From NCBI RefSeq assembly GCF_000002235.5, contig NW_022145606.1, positions 46,673,274 through 46,737,273 on the forward strand: a stretch of DNA of 64,000 bases. The letters are read 5' to 3'. The notes below the pieces were generated by a model. That model did no database searches. It was not told where the DNA came from and saw only the letters and a list, made by a program, of their open reading frames with translations. Of this stretch, positions 34,251 to 46,190 are shown piece after piece. The DNA comes from Strongylocentrotus purpuratus (Eukaryota; Echinodermata; Echinoidea; Camarodonta; Strongylocentrotidae). The number at the start of each line of letters is the position of its first letter. Position 1 is the stretch's first letter. The position numbers and the translations under genes are program-made.

Positions 34251-35518
34251 GAGGGAAAGTTGGGCGCATCGGTATATAGTCTGTACTGTATTTATTTATT
34301 ATTATGCTATGTTGTCTCTCCTTTCACGGTGAGTTTGATAGAGAGGGGAGAGGGGAAGGGAAGGGGGGGGGGGTCTAGGAACAAAAGGGAAGCGTCAACC
34401 CGTGCATTGTTCGTGACATCCGATCAATAAACTACTGTTTAATGCGCGGAGTTGGGCAAAGTTGAATGTCCAAGATAAAGTCATTAGGAGCCAAAGCAAA
34501 TAACACTGAGTTCCTATAGGAAATATATTTATTCAGATGGTCATATCTTAGCCAATACTTCACATATTCAATTGTTATCAATATTAGGACATTATTTTTG
34601 ATGCTCCTTCGAAAAATAAAGAAAAAATTGAGAAATTCAAAACCTAGATTATTGACGACGTCACACTTCACCACTTATTTTTAATTTGGTTATTACCCGT
34701 GTTACTGTGTTAGATTCTTTTCATTTCATATACCTGGGGACAAACCTTTGATAGACTTTTGGTCTTTTTTTGTTCCTCACATTTTTATATAACTTCAAGT
34801 TGATTGTGTTATTGAATTCTCTCCCACGATTTTTTTTCTATTGTTTTGTCTTAATTCATCTCCTCAGTACCTCTCTTTTTCCTTCCTCTCGATCACTCCT
34901 ATTGTTTCATTTCATATTGTTTATTTCTGAACTCTAAATGTAATATCCATTTTCTTCGTTGATAAAATGTTACGTTAAAACGATTGTCTAGTCTGGGTCG
35001 TTGGTAAGATTTTTTTTAGGCATGATTGTGCAATCAAAGAAAATAATACTAAGCTGGTAGAATTGTTGTATATACTTTAATGTTTATGTTATTTTTCACT
35101 CGTTTCACTCAATCATTGAGTTAATAATGTAAATATGTATTGAAATGATGGAAATAAAAACCTCGCTTGAGGATAAAAGAAAAAATGAAGGCTGCTGCTG
35201 TTGTTGTTGTTACTTTTTTTTTACGGCGCTTTCATTTTGCGCCATTCATTTATAACTATTAAACAATCTTTTCATGATTAGTCAAGCGTATTGCCCATAA
35301 GTTTATAAATGTTCCAGAAGTCAAATATTGTTTAAGATAACCCAACACAGATTAATGAAGTTTGGAAACGAAAACGAGACAAATGAAGCTACAACAAAGC
35401 GAAACATATTAAAGGAAGAAAAAGCATTAATGTATGACTTGTATAAATGTGTGATAAATAATTTTTCTTAATAAGTTATCCCTTTGAGGAAACGAATCTG
35501 AATTCTGACCATAAATAG

Positions 35519-35663
35519 CAGGGACCGCGGAGCGTTTTTGAGAGTAGGGGGGGGGCGGGAGGTCTGAGCATGCGAACAATCTATAAACCCCTTTTTCGGA
35601 GCTTTTATGAAACGTGTCTACTAAAAAAAAAAAAAACTCAGCCACCCGCCTCCGCGGCCCCTG
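35519..35663. mobile_element. Small hAT-like MITE (CAGGG ends)
   Basis: Inverted ends CAGGGACCGCGGAGCG and (inverted) CAGGGGCCGCGGAGGCG, 145 bp, with an internal poly-G and poly-A. No clear target-site duplication. Confidence 0.65.
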
Positions 35664-35895
35664 CATAGTTTGAGAGTTACATGGCCTATAGAGGGCGGTC
35701 GACTGGTATGAGTTGGAAGCAATATGAGAACGTCGCACACTGTTCTAAAGTCGTTGGACCGTACGCCCTTTTGTGCGGAATTTCGCATGGCGTCTTCTCA
35801 ATAGAGAGTTTCGGACAGTTGTGGCTTTCACGCAAACTAGGCCGCGTTGCATAAAGCCGCGTGATTACTGCCACTCGAATTGATCCAAGGCGCCT

Positions 35896-36255
35896 AAGGC
35901 GGGCCCCTGGATGCTCATCTGACCGTAATTAAATACCTAAAACCCCTGAAATTCCGGGGGCACTGCCCCCTGGACCCCACCAATGGCCCTAAGGCGGGCC
36001 CCTGGATGCTCATCTGACCGTAATTAAATACCTAATACCCCTGAGCTTCCGGGGGCTCTGCCCCCTGGACCCCACCAAGGGCCCTAAGACGGCCCCTGGA
36101 TGCTCATCTGACCGTTGTTGAATATTCAAACATCTGAGCTTCTGGGGGCTCCCCCCCTGGAACACGTCAATGGCCTTAAAGAGGGCCCCTGGATGCTCAC
36201 CTAACCGTAATTAAATACCTAAAACTCCTGAGCTTCCGGGGGCTCAGCGCCTTGA
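35896..36255. repeat. ~96-bp tandem repeat, about four units
   Basis: Each unit carries GGGCCCCTGGATGCTCA, a TAATTAAATACCTAA part and a GGGGGCTCTGCCCCCTGGA part, with increasing divergence to the right. The left neighbour (35845-35905) is found inverted at 27525-27600. Confidence 0.9.
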
Positions 36256-36690
36256 TCCTCTGCCAATTTACGCTCTACCTGATCGGTAATAATCCACTTT
36301 GAAAAACGTTCCGCGGGACCTGCATGTAACGTGTAAGACTGGTGGTGATGCAGATTTTTCGTTTGCCGCCCCCCGCCTTCCGAACATTTTTTTCTCATTA
36401 CGTCACTGTCCCTGGAAGGTGAGCCCCTAGAAAGTTTGCCCCCCCCCCAAAAAAAAAAAAAAAAATAAATAAAAATAAAAAAATCTCAAACTGCTTCTGG
36501 CGCGCCTGGGTGGAGGGGAGGGGTAGTTATTCCTTTTTTTGTTGAAGGATTGACTTCTGTTTTAGTCACTATGCAGGCCCGTAACTATAGGGGGAGGGGC
36601 GGTATGTGGGATGCGGGGGCACCCCTCGACCGCTAGTGACAAGATGTCCACTTAAATAAAAACACTGATTGAAACCGTTTTGGTGTTCAA

Positions 36691-36985
36691 AACTTAAAGG
36701 GCCCTCAGTATTTGATGAAAACTCGAAAACGAGTCTGATGCTAAGAATGCTGAAGACAGTTTGACGTCACTCGCTGGAGTAAGTATAGTCTTTACTTATA
36801 GTAAAGTCGATGAAACATCTTTATCCTGGCAAAAGTCGTCTTCTGGTTTTGCAATTTCTTCTTGATTGCTGACCTTTACGCCTACCATTATAACCGCCGT
36901 TATTATTATACGAATATCATCTACAGAAGCTTTCATATACCTCCTGCGTGTCTTCTCTAAAATCAACACGTTTGATGACCGATGA
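36691..36985. repeat. Block A, copy 4 (fragment) abutting psi-TRIM-4
   Basis: Matches 985-1280, 20730-21020, 41535-41660 plus 43723-43880, and 60100-60390. It normally lies well beyond the 3' end of a TRIM gene; here it joins directly to the truncated gene through a 34-nt inverted copy of 36712-36745. Confidence 0.8.
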
Positions 36986-37019
36986 CTTAGCATCAGACTC
37001 GTTTTCGAGTTTTCATCAA

Positions 37020-38000
37020 CGTACCCATCGCATCATATATTGTCTCAAATGTTACATCTAGCTTTTCACAAAGCTTTGTGTACAAGAAAAATCTACGATT
37101 ACTGTCGCCCATGACGTATCCACCATCAGGCATGAAGTGTAAGGCAAAAACTTCAACAGATTTCAGAACGGTATCTTGTATGATGCCCTCAGAAGAATAT
37201 ATGAATATTCCTCCATTGTTACATCCAACAGCTATCTCATTGTTTGGTGATATTACCATCCCGCTCATGGTTTTTCCAGCAGGCAGTGGAGATTCCGTAC
37301 GCAGAACCCATTTAGACTTCGTATGTGCAGGGACATCCCTGGTATGTGTTAGCTGGCCCAACCGGAGTCCATCCGATCCCTGACTCCTGAAGCCAATTCT
37401 TTCACCTTCCTCAACAGTTCTTCTGGGCAGCTCTTCATCTAGCCCAATCTGGTTCAGAAGCTCTTCCAGCTGTTGACACATCGCTGCGTTGCGTATATTT
37501 GCATCCGCTTTAGATGCAAGTTTCTCGACGTGATTCTTTTGCTCAGTTTCATGTTCGCCTGCTTCCAGGATAATGTGAGCATCCTTTGCATGCTCTAATA
37601 AGCCACACTTGCAGCAGACATACTTTTGACAGTTGAGACAAAAACATTCTTCATCGTAGTTCAGATGTTTTCTACATTTGTTCCAAATTCTTCGCAATGA
37701 TCCGTTTTCTTGATTAAAGTTGATACAGACTTGGCCCTGAGTCTCCACATCTTAAACAAGTGATCTGACTGTTATGTTTGATTGCAGTCTACCTACGTCT
37801 CCACCAGGAACCGAAGTCTCCTCCCTGCACGTAGGACACAACAGCTTTCCACGAGACTCCAGGAGAGTCTCAAGACAACCCTTGCAGAAGGTATGGGAGC
37901 AGGTCAGGATCTTGGGTTCCTTGAAGAAGCTCAGGCAAACAGGACACTCGAGGTTCTTATGCAAGTTATGGACAGCCTGTCTCAAGGAAGTAGCCATCAT
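37020..38000 (-). pseudogene. psi-TRIM-4: truncated, internally deleted TRIM copy
   Basis: The RING part (82 residues from the ATG at 38000) is intact. A GAA to TAA change at 37752-37754 ends the frame within the motif SLVEDVETQ. The same frame continues beyond it through the B-box. About 96 coiled-coil codons are missing in frame: IRN is followed directly by AAMCQQ. After the propeller motif CEKLDVTFETI homology stops near 37020, where block A DNA begins, so roughly the last 180 residues are gone. The leader exon and splice donor are also absent, because upstream DNA is interrupted by a MITE at 38144. These defects together make a functional TRIM protein very unlikely. A short RING-only product remains conceivable. 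Confidence 0.9.
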
Positions 38001-38143
38001 CAGCTCAAGCACACGACCTGAGGAAAAAACCAAATCGGTGAATTAATTGGCCAACTCAATCAAAAGTGTGAAATACTTTGTAAATACTTAGCTGGCTATA
38101 AATGCACAAAAAAAATGTTAAACCTAAAACATTTAATGATTGT

Positions 38144-38434
38144 TATGGTGCCCACAAAAGGGCACCAATATATAAAATACAGACAAAATCTTCTGTGTGC
38201 GCATGCCTTGAGCAATAATGCATGGCCGTACAGAGGATTTGTTTTATGTTGGGGACCGGGGGGGGGGGGGAATTCAATGAATTATTGATAATTTATTGCA
38301 TTTGTTTTATTTTTGTTTTATTTGTGGGAACTGCCCCCTACCCTAGCCCCCGCTGCGTACAGTCATGGCTCAATGGCAAAGCAAGGATTAAAACCGTGTC
38401 GATATGCCATATAAGTGCCCTTTTGTGGGGCATT
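38144..38434. mobile_element. MITE with a second MITE nested inside
   Basis: Outer inverted ends share GCCCACAAAAGGGCAC (left) and GCCCCACAAAAGGGCAC (right, inverted). The inner element (38221-38368) has inverted ends CATGGCCGTACAGAGG and CATGACTGTACGCAGCGG. The pair interrupts the leader intron of psi-TRIM-4. Confidence 0.7.
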
Positions 38435-41045
38435 AATCCTCATTACTGTCATTTAAATGTTTAGGGCGTAGGTCCCCTGGTTGATAAGCATAGTAACATA
38501 CATATGCTTTAGCAGTCACGCAACACAAACACTGGCAAATTATTGTTCAATAAAATCTGAGAATGTATACTATTATCTAGATCTATTAGGAATAAATCAT
38601 TGTCAAAATAATACCATACATTGGGGTTTAAAAAAAGTACTCCAACTATATGAGCGACAGTGTACTTAAAAATACAGCGAATAACGGTGAGTGAATAGAG
38701 CGTGACTCAGTCTGTCCAAAAGGAAAGGGTAAATCCTTCGAAGTCAAAACTAGAGTCGACATAGACTTTTGTAAATTAATGTTATTGTTAAATTATCTTC
38801 AAAAGCCATGTAGGATTAGTCATGTAAAGATGATTTAAAATGATAAAAATATGAAATAAATATGTTAACATCATTATTAAACATATGTATATATATATAT
38901 CAGAATCAGGTTGGTTTTGGAAGATTTACCCAGTTCCTTTTGTACACACTTCCACGCAATGGACGATGAGGTCATTATAGTTAATGTGCGATATTAGTTG
39001 TTTTCCAAGAATTTGCCTGTAATCGTTTTTTTTCGGTCGGATTGGCCTTTTAATCATGTACATCTCATTACAGAAAACAGATTATTTGTGCATAAACATA
39101 CCTACGTCTAGGTAACCTACAGCCTTGCATTCATCTGTTGGCTTATCTTCCTATGAAACAATCCACAATTGATTCTTGTCCCCTGACTAACATGGCAAGT
39201 GACTTGTCCGTACTCCTTGTAATATAATTTCGTAAAATAACAAAATGTTTCAGATAGTGCGTGACGGCCTACGTGCATGACGTGTCTGGGTACGCTAGAC
39301 ATCGAAGGGGGTGTCAGTGCCACTATTTGCATATTTCAAATCATGACCCGCGCACAACCAATCAACCTACGATGCAGTTGTTTGCAAAGTAAAATAATTA
39401 CTACCGGCTATCACTTAACAATCTATTTGGCCAAGGTTCTGTTTTTATGGTTAAATATTGATATTGACAACGTCACATGATATATTTTATATCTTGATGG
39501 TGTTAGCGTTGTATTGACGATATTATGTCTCCATTATAAAGCGGAAGAAAGATCATGTAAAGCAGCAGACGACGTTTATTTGTTTGAATGCGTTATTGAC
39601 CTATTCCAATCATTAAGCTTATAAAGGCAAACTTAGCCCACACGCGAGCAAAGATGTCGTCGAATTCCATAGCTAGAAGGGCAATTTAAGAAATTACTTG
39701 TGACAATCGCGTGCCACAACTTTCTCTGTTCTACTAGCTATACGACAACCGAGCCAGTGACATCACTATTTTAAGAAGTCAAACAAGTTTTTCGAGTCCT
39801 TACAGATAGTCCATTTTGCAGCCAACATCAAACTCTGTAGAACTGTGCAGGAATTATGAATATGTCATGTATGTTCTATCTGTGAAATTTAAACATTAAC
39901 AGTGTCCTAGTATTCAAATAATGCAAGGAAGCCCGTTTACCTTCTAAAATTCACTGTCAGACAATATTGAGTGACTGACTACCTTCTTTTTGGGGGTAAC
40001 AACATACATGAAATTAGCTGTAACAGGTACATGAGCATTTGTCTACATCAATTACCCAATACTTGTAATGGCCTAAATTTAACTGATTGAATCTTTGTGC
40101 AGCACAAAATGTACGACCATTCGGTACAAGGGTCTGAGAATGAGACTTACAATTACATCGGTGATTGCATGTCGATTTGACAACTAATGGACGTCATTTT
40201 CCCATTAAAAGCCATTTTTAAACCCTTTCGTTTTGAGGGAAGTTCTAAATAAGTATTGTCTTTCAAATGCCGTTGGAATTTAACCTTTTCATTTTTTGGA
40301 CCAGCAAATGGCTCCGAATAGTCTCATTGGACAACGCCCCCTATAGTCAGAGTCAAGCAGCCTAACATGTTAGCCTACTGACTTTTACCCCCCCCCCCCC
40401 CCAATTTTTTTTAACAATTCATTTTTTGTTTCAACGAAAAGCACTTCCACCCCGACGTACGTTGACACTAGCTCTTTCATTTGAACCCTCATGTCCCATT
40501 TACTTTTGATAGTTCACCCACCGTAATTTGGTCAAAATAGGTCGCTAGCTCGCCATTGCCTATATAACACATGTGAAACAAGTCGAACTTTGGACGCAAT
40601 TTGACACGCGATTGTAAGGTCATAGGTCAAGCACACGAAGGATAACAAGCATGAATTATCATAGATCAATTCTGATCGGTTCATTATGTCCATTTAAGCT
40701 AACCCCCACCGTAATGTTTCCATTTAGTATAGGCAAGCAATTTGCCGAAGTAAGCAAAAACATGAATATTCATGATCGCCACGGACTATTCGAATTTTTA
40801 CAGAGGGGTGCAATTGTGCACCACATCAAACTCCCCTACTTTAATTCATGTATTTCATTGTATTATGTAGTTTGGTAGGTTTATTTTAATAACTGTTTAA
40901 TTATCAGATATCAATGATAGTTTAAAGATATGGAAAATGTTCTTGTAATTTATACTTGCAAAGCAATATCACATACTAATTTACTACCAAGTGTCGTCTA
41001 ATCCGCCGATTGCCGTCTGCTATATACGTCCAGCGAGCGAAAATG
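38435..41045. other. Gene-free stretch
   Basis: No conserved frame, RNA gene or clear repeat structure apart from a TA run near 38890 and a poly-C tract at 40389-40402. Not obviously related to other parts of the window. Confidence 0.45.
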
Positions 41046-41670
41046 AGACGACCGGAGCAATATGTTCGCTTAGAAACATGACATTAAAGGGTACTCCAAT
41101 CTTTTTGTAATAGGTTCAGTATCAGTTTGGCGAAATTTGAAATAAAACGGACCAATAATGAGCCAGTTGTGAATGTTTGACAAATGAGATCACTAATTTC
41201 TGGGGTTTTGTCCAAACCTGAAAGTCCCTTCTCCCGTGGGGTACTCCTTAAAATATATTATGGAGAGCATAATATCGTAAGTCCTCTAGAAAGAAAAGAT
41301 CCTCTCGAGTCATACATTTTGAAGAACAAAAACACATAAATATTTTAGATATTTTGTATGTTGGAACAAATGGGAAGTCATCAGAGTGACATTACCGATT
41401 TAGCCAATCTGAATCTGCTTTCTGTTACATTAGTTTGCTATTAGAATAAGCGACTCCCTCGAAAAACTTGGTCAGAGTATATAGGAAACGTTAATATTCT
41501 TTTGTCACTGATGAAGAAAAGCAAGCAGATTGAACTTAAAGGCCCTCAGTTTTTGATGAAAACTCGAAAACGAGTCTGATGCTATGAATGCTGAAGACAG
41601 TATGACGTCATTCGCTGGAGTAAGTATCGTCTTTACTCATACTAATGTCGATGGAACATCTTTATTATTA

Positions 41671-43714
41671 GGTATAGCACACCAAAAATAATTACAACAA
41701 ACACATGTTATTTGATGGTTGCAAATGATCAAGCTTCATGAAAGCTTCAAAAAACAAAAAACAGAATTGAAATCGGTCAATGCGTTGTGATTTTATACCA
41801 TTTTTTTTATATCGCAAAATTACCGAAAAACCTGCCAGAAATGGTCAAATTGTCAAAAATGGCATAATTCGACAAAGTTGACAACTTAATTTATCACTTT
41901 CTTGGACACAAATAATAAAATAAATTATCAGACACTAAAATATCATCTTTGTGGTAAAAAATACAACAAAGAAAATTCATATATCTATTACCGTTTTGAA
42001 AACAGAAGCCAACAAAATAAGTCATTTTTGCCATTTTTGCGAATCTGCAGATATAAAGAAGTTGTGAAAATAACGTCCGCCTAATTAATATGCGCATATG
42101 TAATCAAATCAAAACCGAACATGATACATCAGTGAAACCTATGTATATCAGACAGGTGTGGAAATATATTTCATTTGTAATAAAATAAAATCATGAATAT
42201 TCATCAAATATGCAAATTAGGTCATTTTAGCTAATTATATATTCGCGCACTCATTATGCAAATTCGGAAAGTCAAACTGTTAATTTTGGGGGCATTTTTT
42301 AAATCATATATTCATAGATCATATTTATACCAAATATTGACCTTAAATTCCTAATATTTTTGCAATGCCAATACAATCTGGCGTTGGAAATTACTTGGAT
42401 CACCGTCACAGCTATAGACCAGTTCACGGTTAGCACCTTACTGCAATGACCCCGAATATCCACAGATCTTCAACACATGAAGAGGTCCCACTTTGTACAT
42501 TTTGAAATAATCACTCCTACAGCGATGGAGGTGCTTTATAAATAGCCTTTGTTCCCCCTTTTCAAAGAATACCTCCACCTGTGTACAATGGAGTGCACTG
42601 AATGTGCATGAATGAATAATGTTACACAACTTTCATGAGCACGTATCCAGTATTTCGTCTCCGTGTATTTAAAAAATTGTTCTGCAATGACCTTTATCTG
42701 CTCATGCTCAGACTGCAACCATGAACTGGCTTATTTCCTTATGTGTTTCACAAGTATCTCAGAAAAATCGATCATATAATAAGAATTTGAAGACTTTCAC
42801 CTACATCACAGTATATTTGTATTTTTAAAAGATGTCAGATTTGATGATTAATGACGATTTTTTCGAGAAACCATTCAACAGGCCATAACATTCCACAGCG
42901 ACTGAATTTTAGAGTAACAAAACATTTGGTGATCCCAGTACAGTTGTGGCTACCTTGAGTGTAATAAACAAATTAATTAAATGAGTGAAACATATGAGGC
43001 TATTGCATTTTGTAGGGGAGTTTTATACATTGAGGTGCATTTTGTTCACCACGCGGAATAGTCAGCGCGAGTCAATGGGCGATCAGCGGGCCATGTCACA
43101 CATGGCTGAAAAAACAATATTCTAATTCAATAATTAACATATTTCCCACATGCCTATAACAATGAAACTACACATAATTGTAGTTAAAGGTATGCTTAAA
43201 GGTAAAGACCAGTAATGGTCATGCGATTGCATTGTGAAAGAAACGTTGTGGAATCGATCAGAAAAGGTTGATCATCTAGCATCTAGCATCTGCAAGGTTC
43301 TGGAATCATCAAAATGATAAGAAATTTGGCCCATTCTTCGTAAAGTTACAAGCACTATACACAGAAAGATGTATATGGGACTACCCTATATCTCTCACAA
43401 GACCATGAGAGAAACAAATTTACCAAATATATGAATTAGTAGGCGGTTTCCCGGCAAATTTGTTATCATCATGTCTTTAATAGTCAAAACATATTCTTTC
43501 ACATGATTGGTAATGAGAGCTTCCATTTCATTTTTTGAAATTGGGGCGTTTCCAATACTGGTCTTTACCTTTAAAATATATGTGAAATAGAAATTCAAAA
43601 ATATTGTTTTGTTTTAATACATTTACAAAAATTGCTATTTCTACCAACTGACTGCTGTTGTGTGTGTGTGTGTGTTCGCGTGGCAGACTGTTTGCACAGG
43701 CAGTGTGATCACCC
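41671..43714. mobile_element. Unclassified 2.04-kb insertion
   Basis: Interrupts block A between GGAACATCTT and TGGCAAAAGTCG, which are contiguous (save a few bases) in the other copies. TATTATTA is present on both sides (41663-41670 and 43715-43722), as an 8-bp duplication would give. Ends GGTATAGCACACC and (inverted) GGGTGATCACAC are only loosely alike. No frame above about 70 residues. It contains a nested MITE. Confidence 0.6.
43196..43574. mobile_element. MITE with TTAA-bounded 23-bp inverted ends
   Basis: Both ends read TTAAAGGTAAAGACCAGTA inward, 22 of 23 positions identical, bounded by TTAA. It is 379 bp, non-coding, and nested within the 2.04-kb insertion. Confidence 0.9.
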
Positions 43715-44672
43715 TATTATTATGGCAAAAGTCGTCTTCTGGTGTCGATTCCTTCTTGATTGCTTACATTTACGCTTGCCGTTATAACCGCAGACATTAT
43801 TATACGAATATCATCTACAGAAGCTTTCATATACCTCCTGCATGTATTCTCTAAAATCAATACTTTTGATGACTCGGTCTTTCATTTCTTTTAACATTTT
43901 TTTCATCACCAATGACACTGGACAAATGACTATTTTCTGTACATGTCAGTGACCAAATTCATACTTAAAGTTTATTCCTTCTATTTCCTTTACAATATGT
44001 AATTGAATTGAAAATGAAATTGTTAACATAATTTGAATGGAACATGATAACTGACATAATTTCATCATAATAATCATTATGCTTTTATAGAGCAATAATG
44101 CAGGGATGCCTCTATGCTGTTACAAAGATGATAAAGTAAGTTAATTATTAATCAACTATGAAAGAATCATAAACCTAGTGAGGAAGGCGGAAATTAACTT
44201 GAATGCATATCAGAATAACAAGATAAAATACATGTAGTAGAACTTAATGTATATCATACACTGATTTCCTTTCCAATTAAAAATATTACAAGGAATTCTG
44301 AAATTAGACCTACATACATTTTATGAGCATGCAACAAATAAGAGCTTAATTTTCTTATTTATATACACTAAATTACAAGTCTAACAACATAAAGTACATA
44401 GAGCAAATAAATATGATATTACATGATTAATCCTTAAATAAGTCATTTTAATTTAAATTGAACATGAAATTCACAACATTGGGCTATAGACTAACATAAC
44501 ATTATTCTCCACTCCCTTTTATACGTCGGGAATTCCCTGCTATCTGTATAGTGTTACGATCTAAAATATGATCTATAGTTTTAAACTAAATCATCGGTAT
44601 CTATTTCACTGTCATATTTACTCTGTTTACCTTGAAACGGACATAGTACAGGTATTTCTATATGTTTTTTAA

Positions 44673-44718
<46 letters not shown>

Positions 44719-46190
44719 AATAATTCAAAGCTAATCATCTAGTCACTTGTATTAGGTTTCAAATGTAAACCATGAACAAATAAAATGGCACTCTTAAATC
44801 TTTCATCTTTTCTCAAAAGATCCCTCATCTTTCTTTCTCTCTCTATGTCTCTGTTCTCTCTGTCGTGTTCCCCCAGCTTGTCCCTTTTCATTTTTTTCTG
44901 TCTTTATAATTGAAAATATTTGTTTATGTTTATTATTAGATTGTGGTGCAATAATGTTAAAACAATATGTCTTCATTTCTTACCTCCGTTTGTGTTTCTT
45001 GTCAATTTTTTGTGAATATATTGTATTATTTTATATAAATTAAACAATACAAATAAATTATTTACATCTTGAATGCATCAGTACAAAGAATTGTCTATTA
45101 ATAAACCTAGCCGAATAAATGACTGAATAAATAGATGAATTATAAATGCATGATTAGCAAAGAGAGATAGAGGAAGCTACGGAAATGGGGGGTTGTACAG
45201 AATAAGGCCCTTAAGAAAGTTTTTACACACAGATCCAGTAAACAATTATGGATAATTATATACAAATAAACGATCTCCTAGATTATATAAATGTTCTTGG
45301 AACAAAAAACAAATGAAGAAACACGAATTAAAATTATGCCTTCACCATGATAACCAATATAAAGATTTAGTAAACAATTGTTGACAAACAATACATTTAT
45401 AATACCTTGCATATTTTACAACAAACATTTTCGGATACGTTGTAATGTTTTGAGAACAATAATTTGCTTACGTTGCCACTATACCAAGAACACTTAGATA
45501 ATATTTTCAGTATCACAAATAGCATTGGATAGAGGCAGCTGCTCATCCCCCGTAATAGCGGGAATGCATGACTGTGTATTATATTTACACTGTATGCTTT
45601 CAGTCAATTGGAAGGTGTGTTACCCCCTCCCCTCGTCTTCGATTTTGATTATCTACCTACATATGTCTATACAATAACCGCCCTTTGCAATAATGAGTGC
45701 AACACCTTGATACTTCATAAGCGTAAACGTTACATCTATCTTGGACGTCATAATGAAATCAGTCAACATTATGATAGCATTATAATAGAGCGGAGTCTAG
45801 ACCGACTATTGGATTTAAATCACACTTCGGCACAGGCTTGCAAGGCAGGGGGCACTGAGAGGACTACATCCGGGAGTTTTAAAGTTCCGACATTCAATGA
45901 ACCATCATCTCATAATTATTCGGGCAAAGAGGTTCCCCACACATAGCCTATATCCTCATTATTGGGCAGCGAGATCCCTAAATATCTTCATATTCAGACA
46001 ACGAGGTGCCTGAATATATATTAGTATCTGGTGTATATGTTGGTGGCTGCTATGAGGTGTGACCGTGTGACAGTGCATTGTGATCAGGCAAGAGTGCATT
46101 TATTTCATTTGGCCGAATAACAGTCCAAAATGGTTGGGTTGTGTAAGTTTATTAAACTTCACATTTCATGTGCAAAACTAAAATTTACTC

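Larger units (their letters stand above)
29990..34330. repeat. Tandem degenerate units (poly-C, CAGCTCTGATT, GA tract, AGAAAGTTGG)
   Basis: Landmarks recur in the same order: poly-C then CAGCTCTGATTC (30010, 31645, 32643, 33890); CAAATGG(C/T)GGAA (30160, 32415, 32980); a (GA)n/CAGA tract; and AGAAAGTTGG (30285, 32590, 33830, 34250). This describes four to five decayed tandem units, the first two carrying inserted elements. No gene. Confidence 0.75.
34331..36690. other. Gene-free stretch with small repeats
   Basis: Contains a small MITE (35519-35663), the 96-bp tandem array, and poly-C/poly-A at 36440-36480 next to transposon-end-like CAGGCCCGTAACTATAGGGG (36575). No conserved coding frame recognised. 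Confidence 0.5.
41046..46190. repeat. Blocks A and F, copy 5: 3' flank of TRIM-5
   Basis: Block A (41046-41670 and 43723-43960) is split by a 2.04-kb insert. Block F follows, with a (TA)n tract at about 44677-44714. A single 56-bp unit lies near 45765. No supported gene. Confidence 0.7.

Noticed and set aside
34071-34430. 119-residue Lys-rich protein
   Set aside because: Translation of GAA/AAG microsatellite followed by unrelated sequence.
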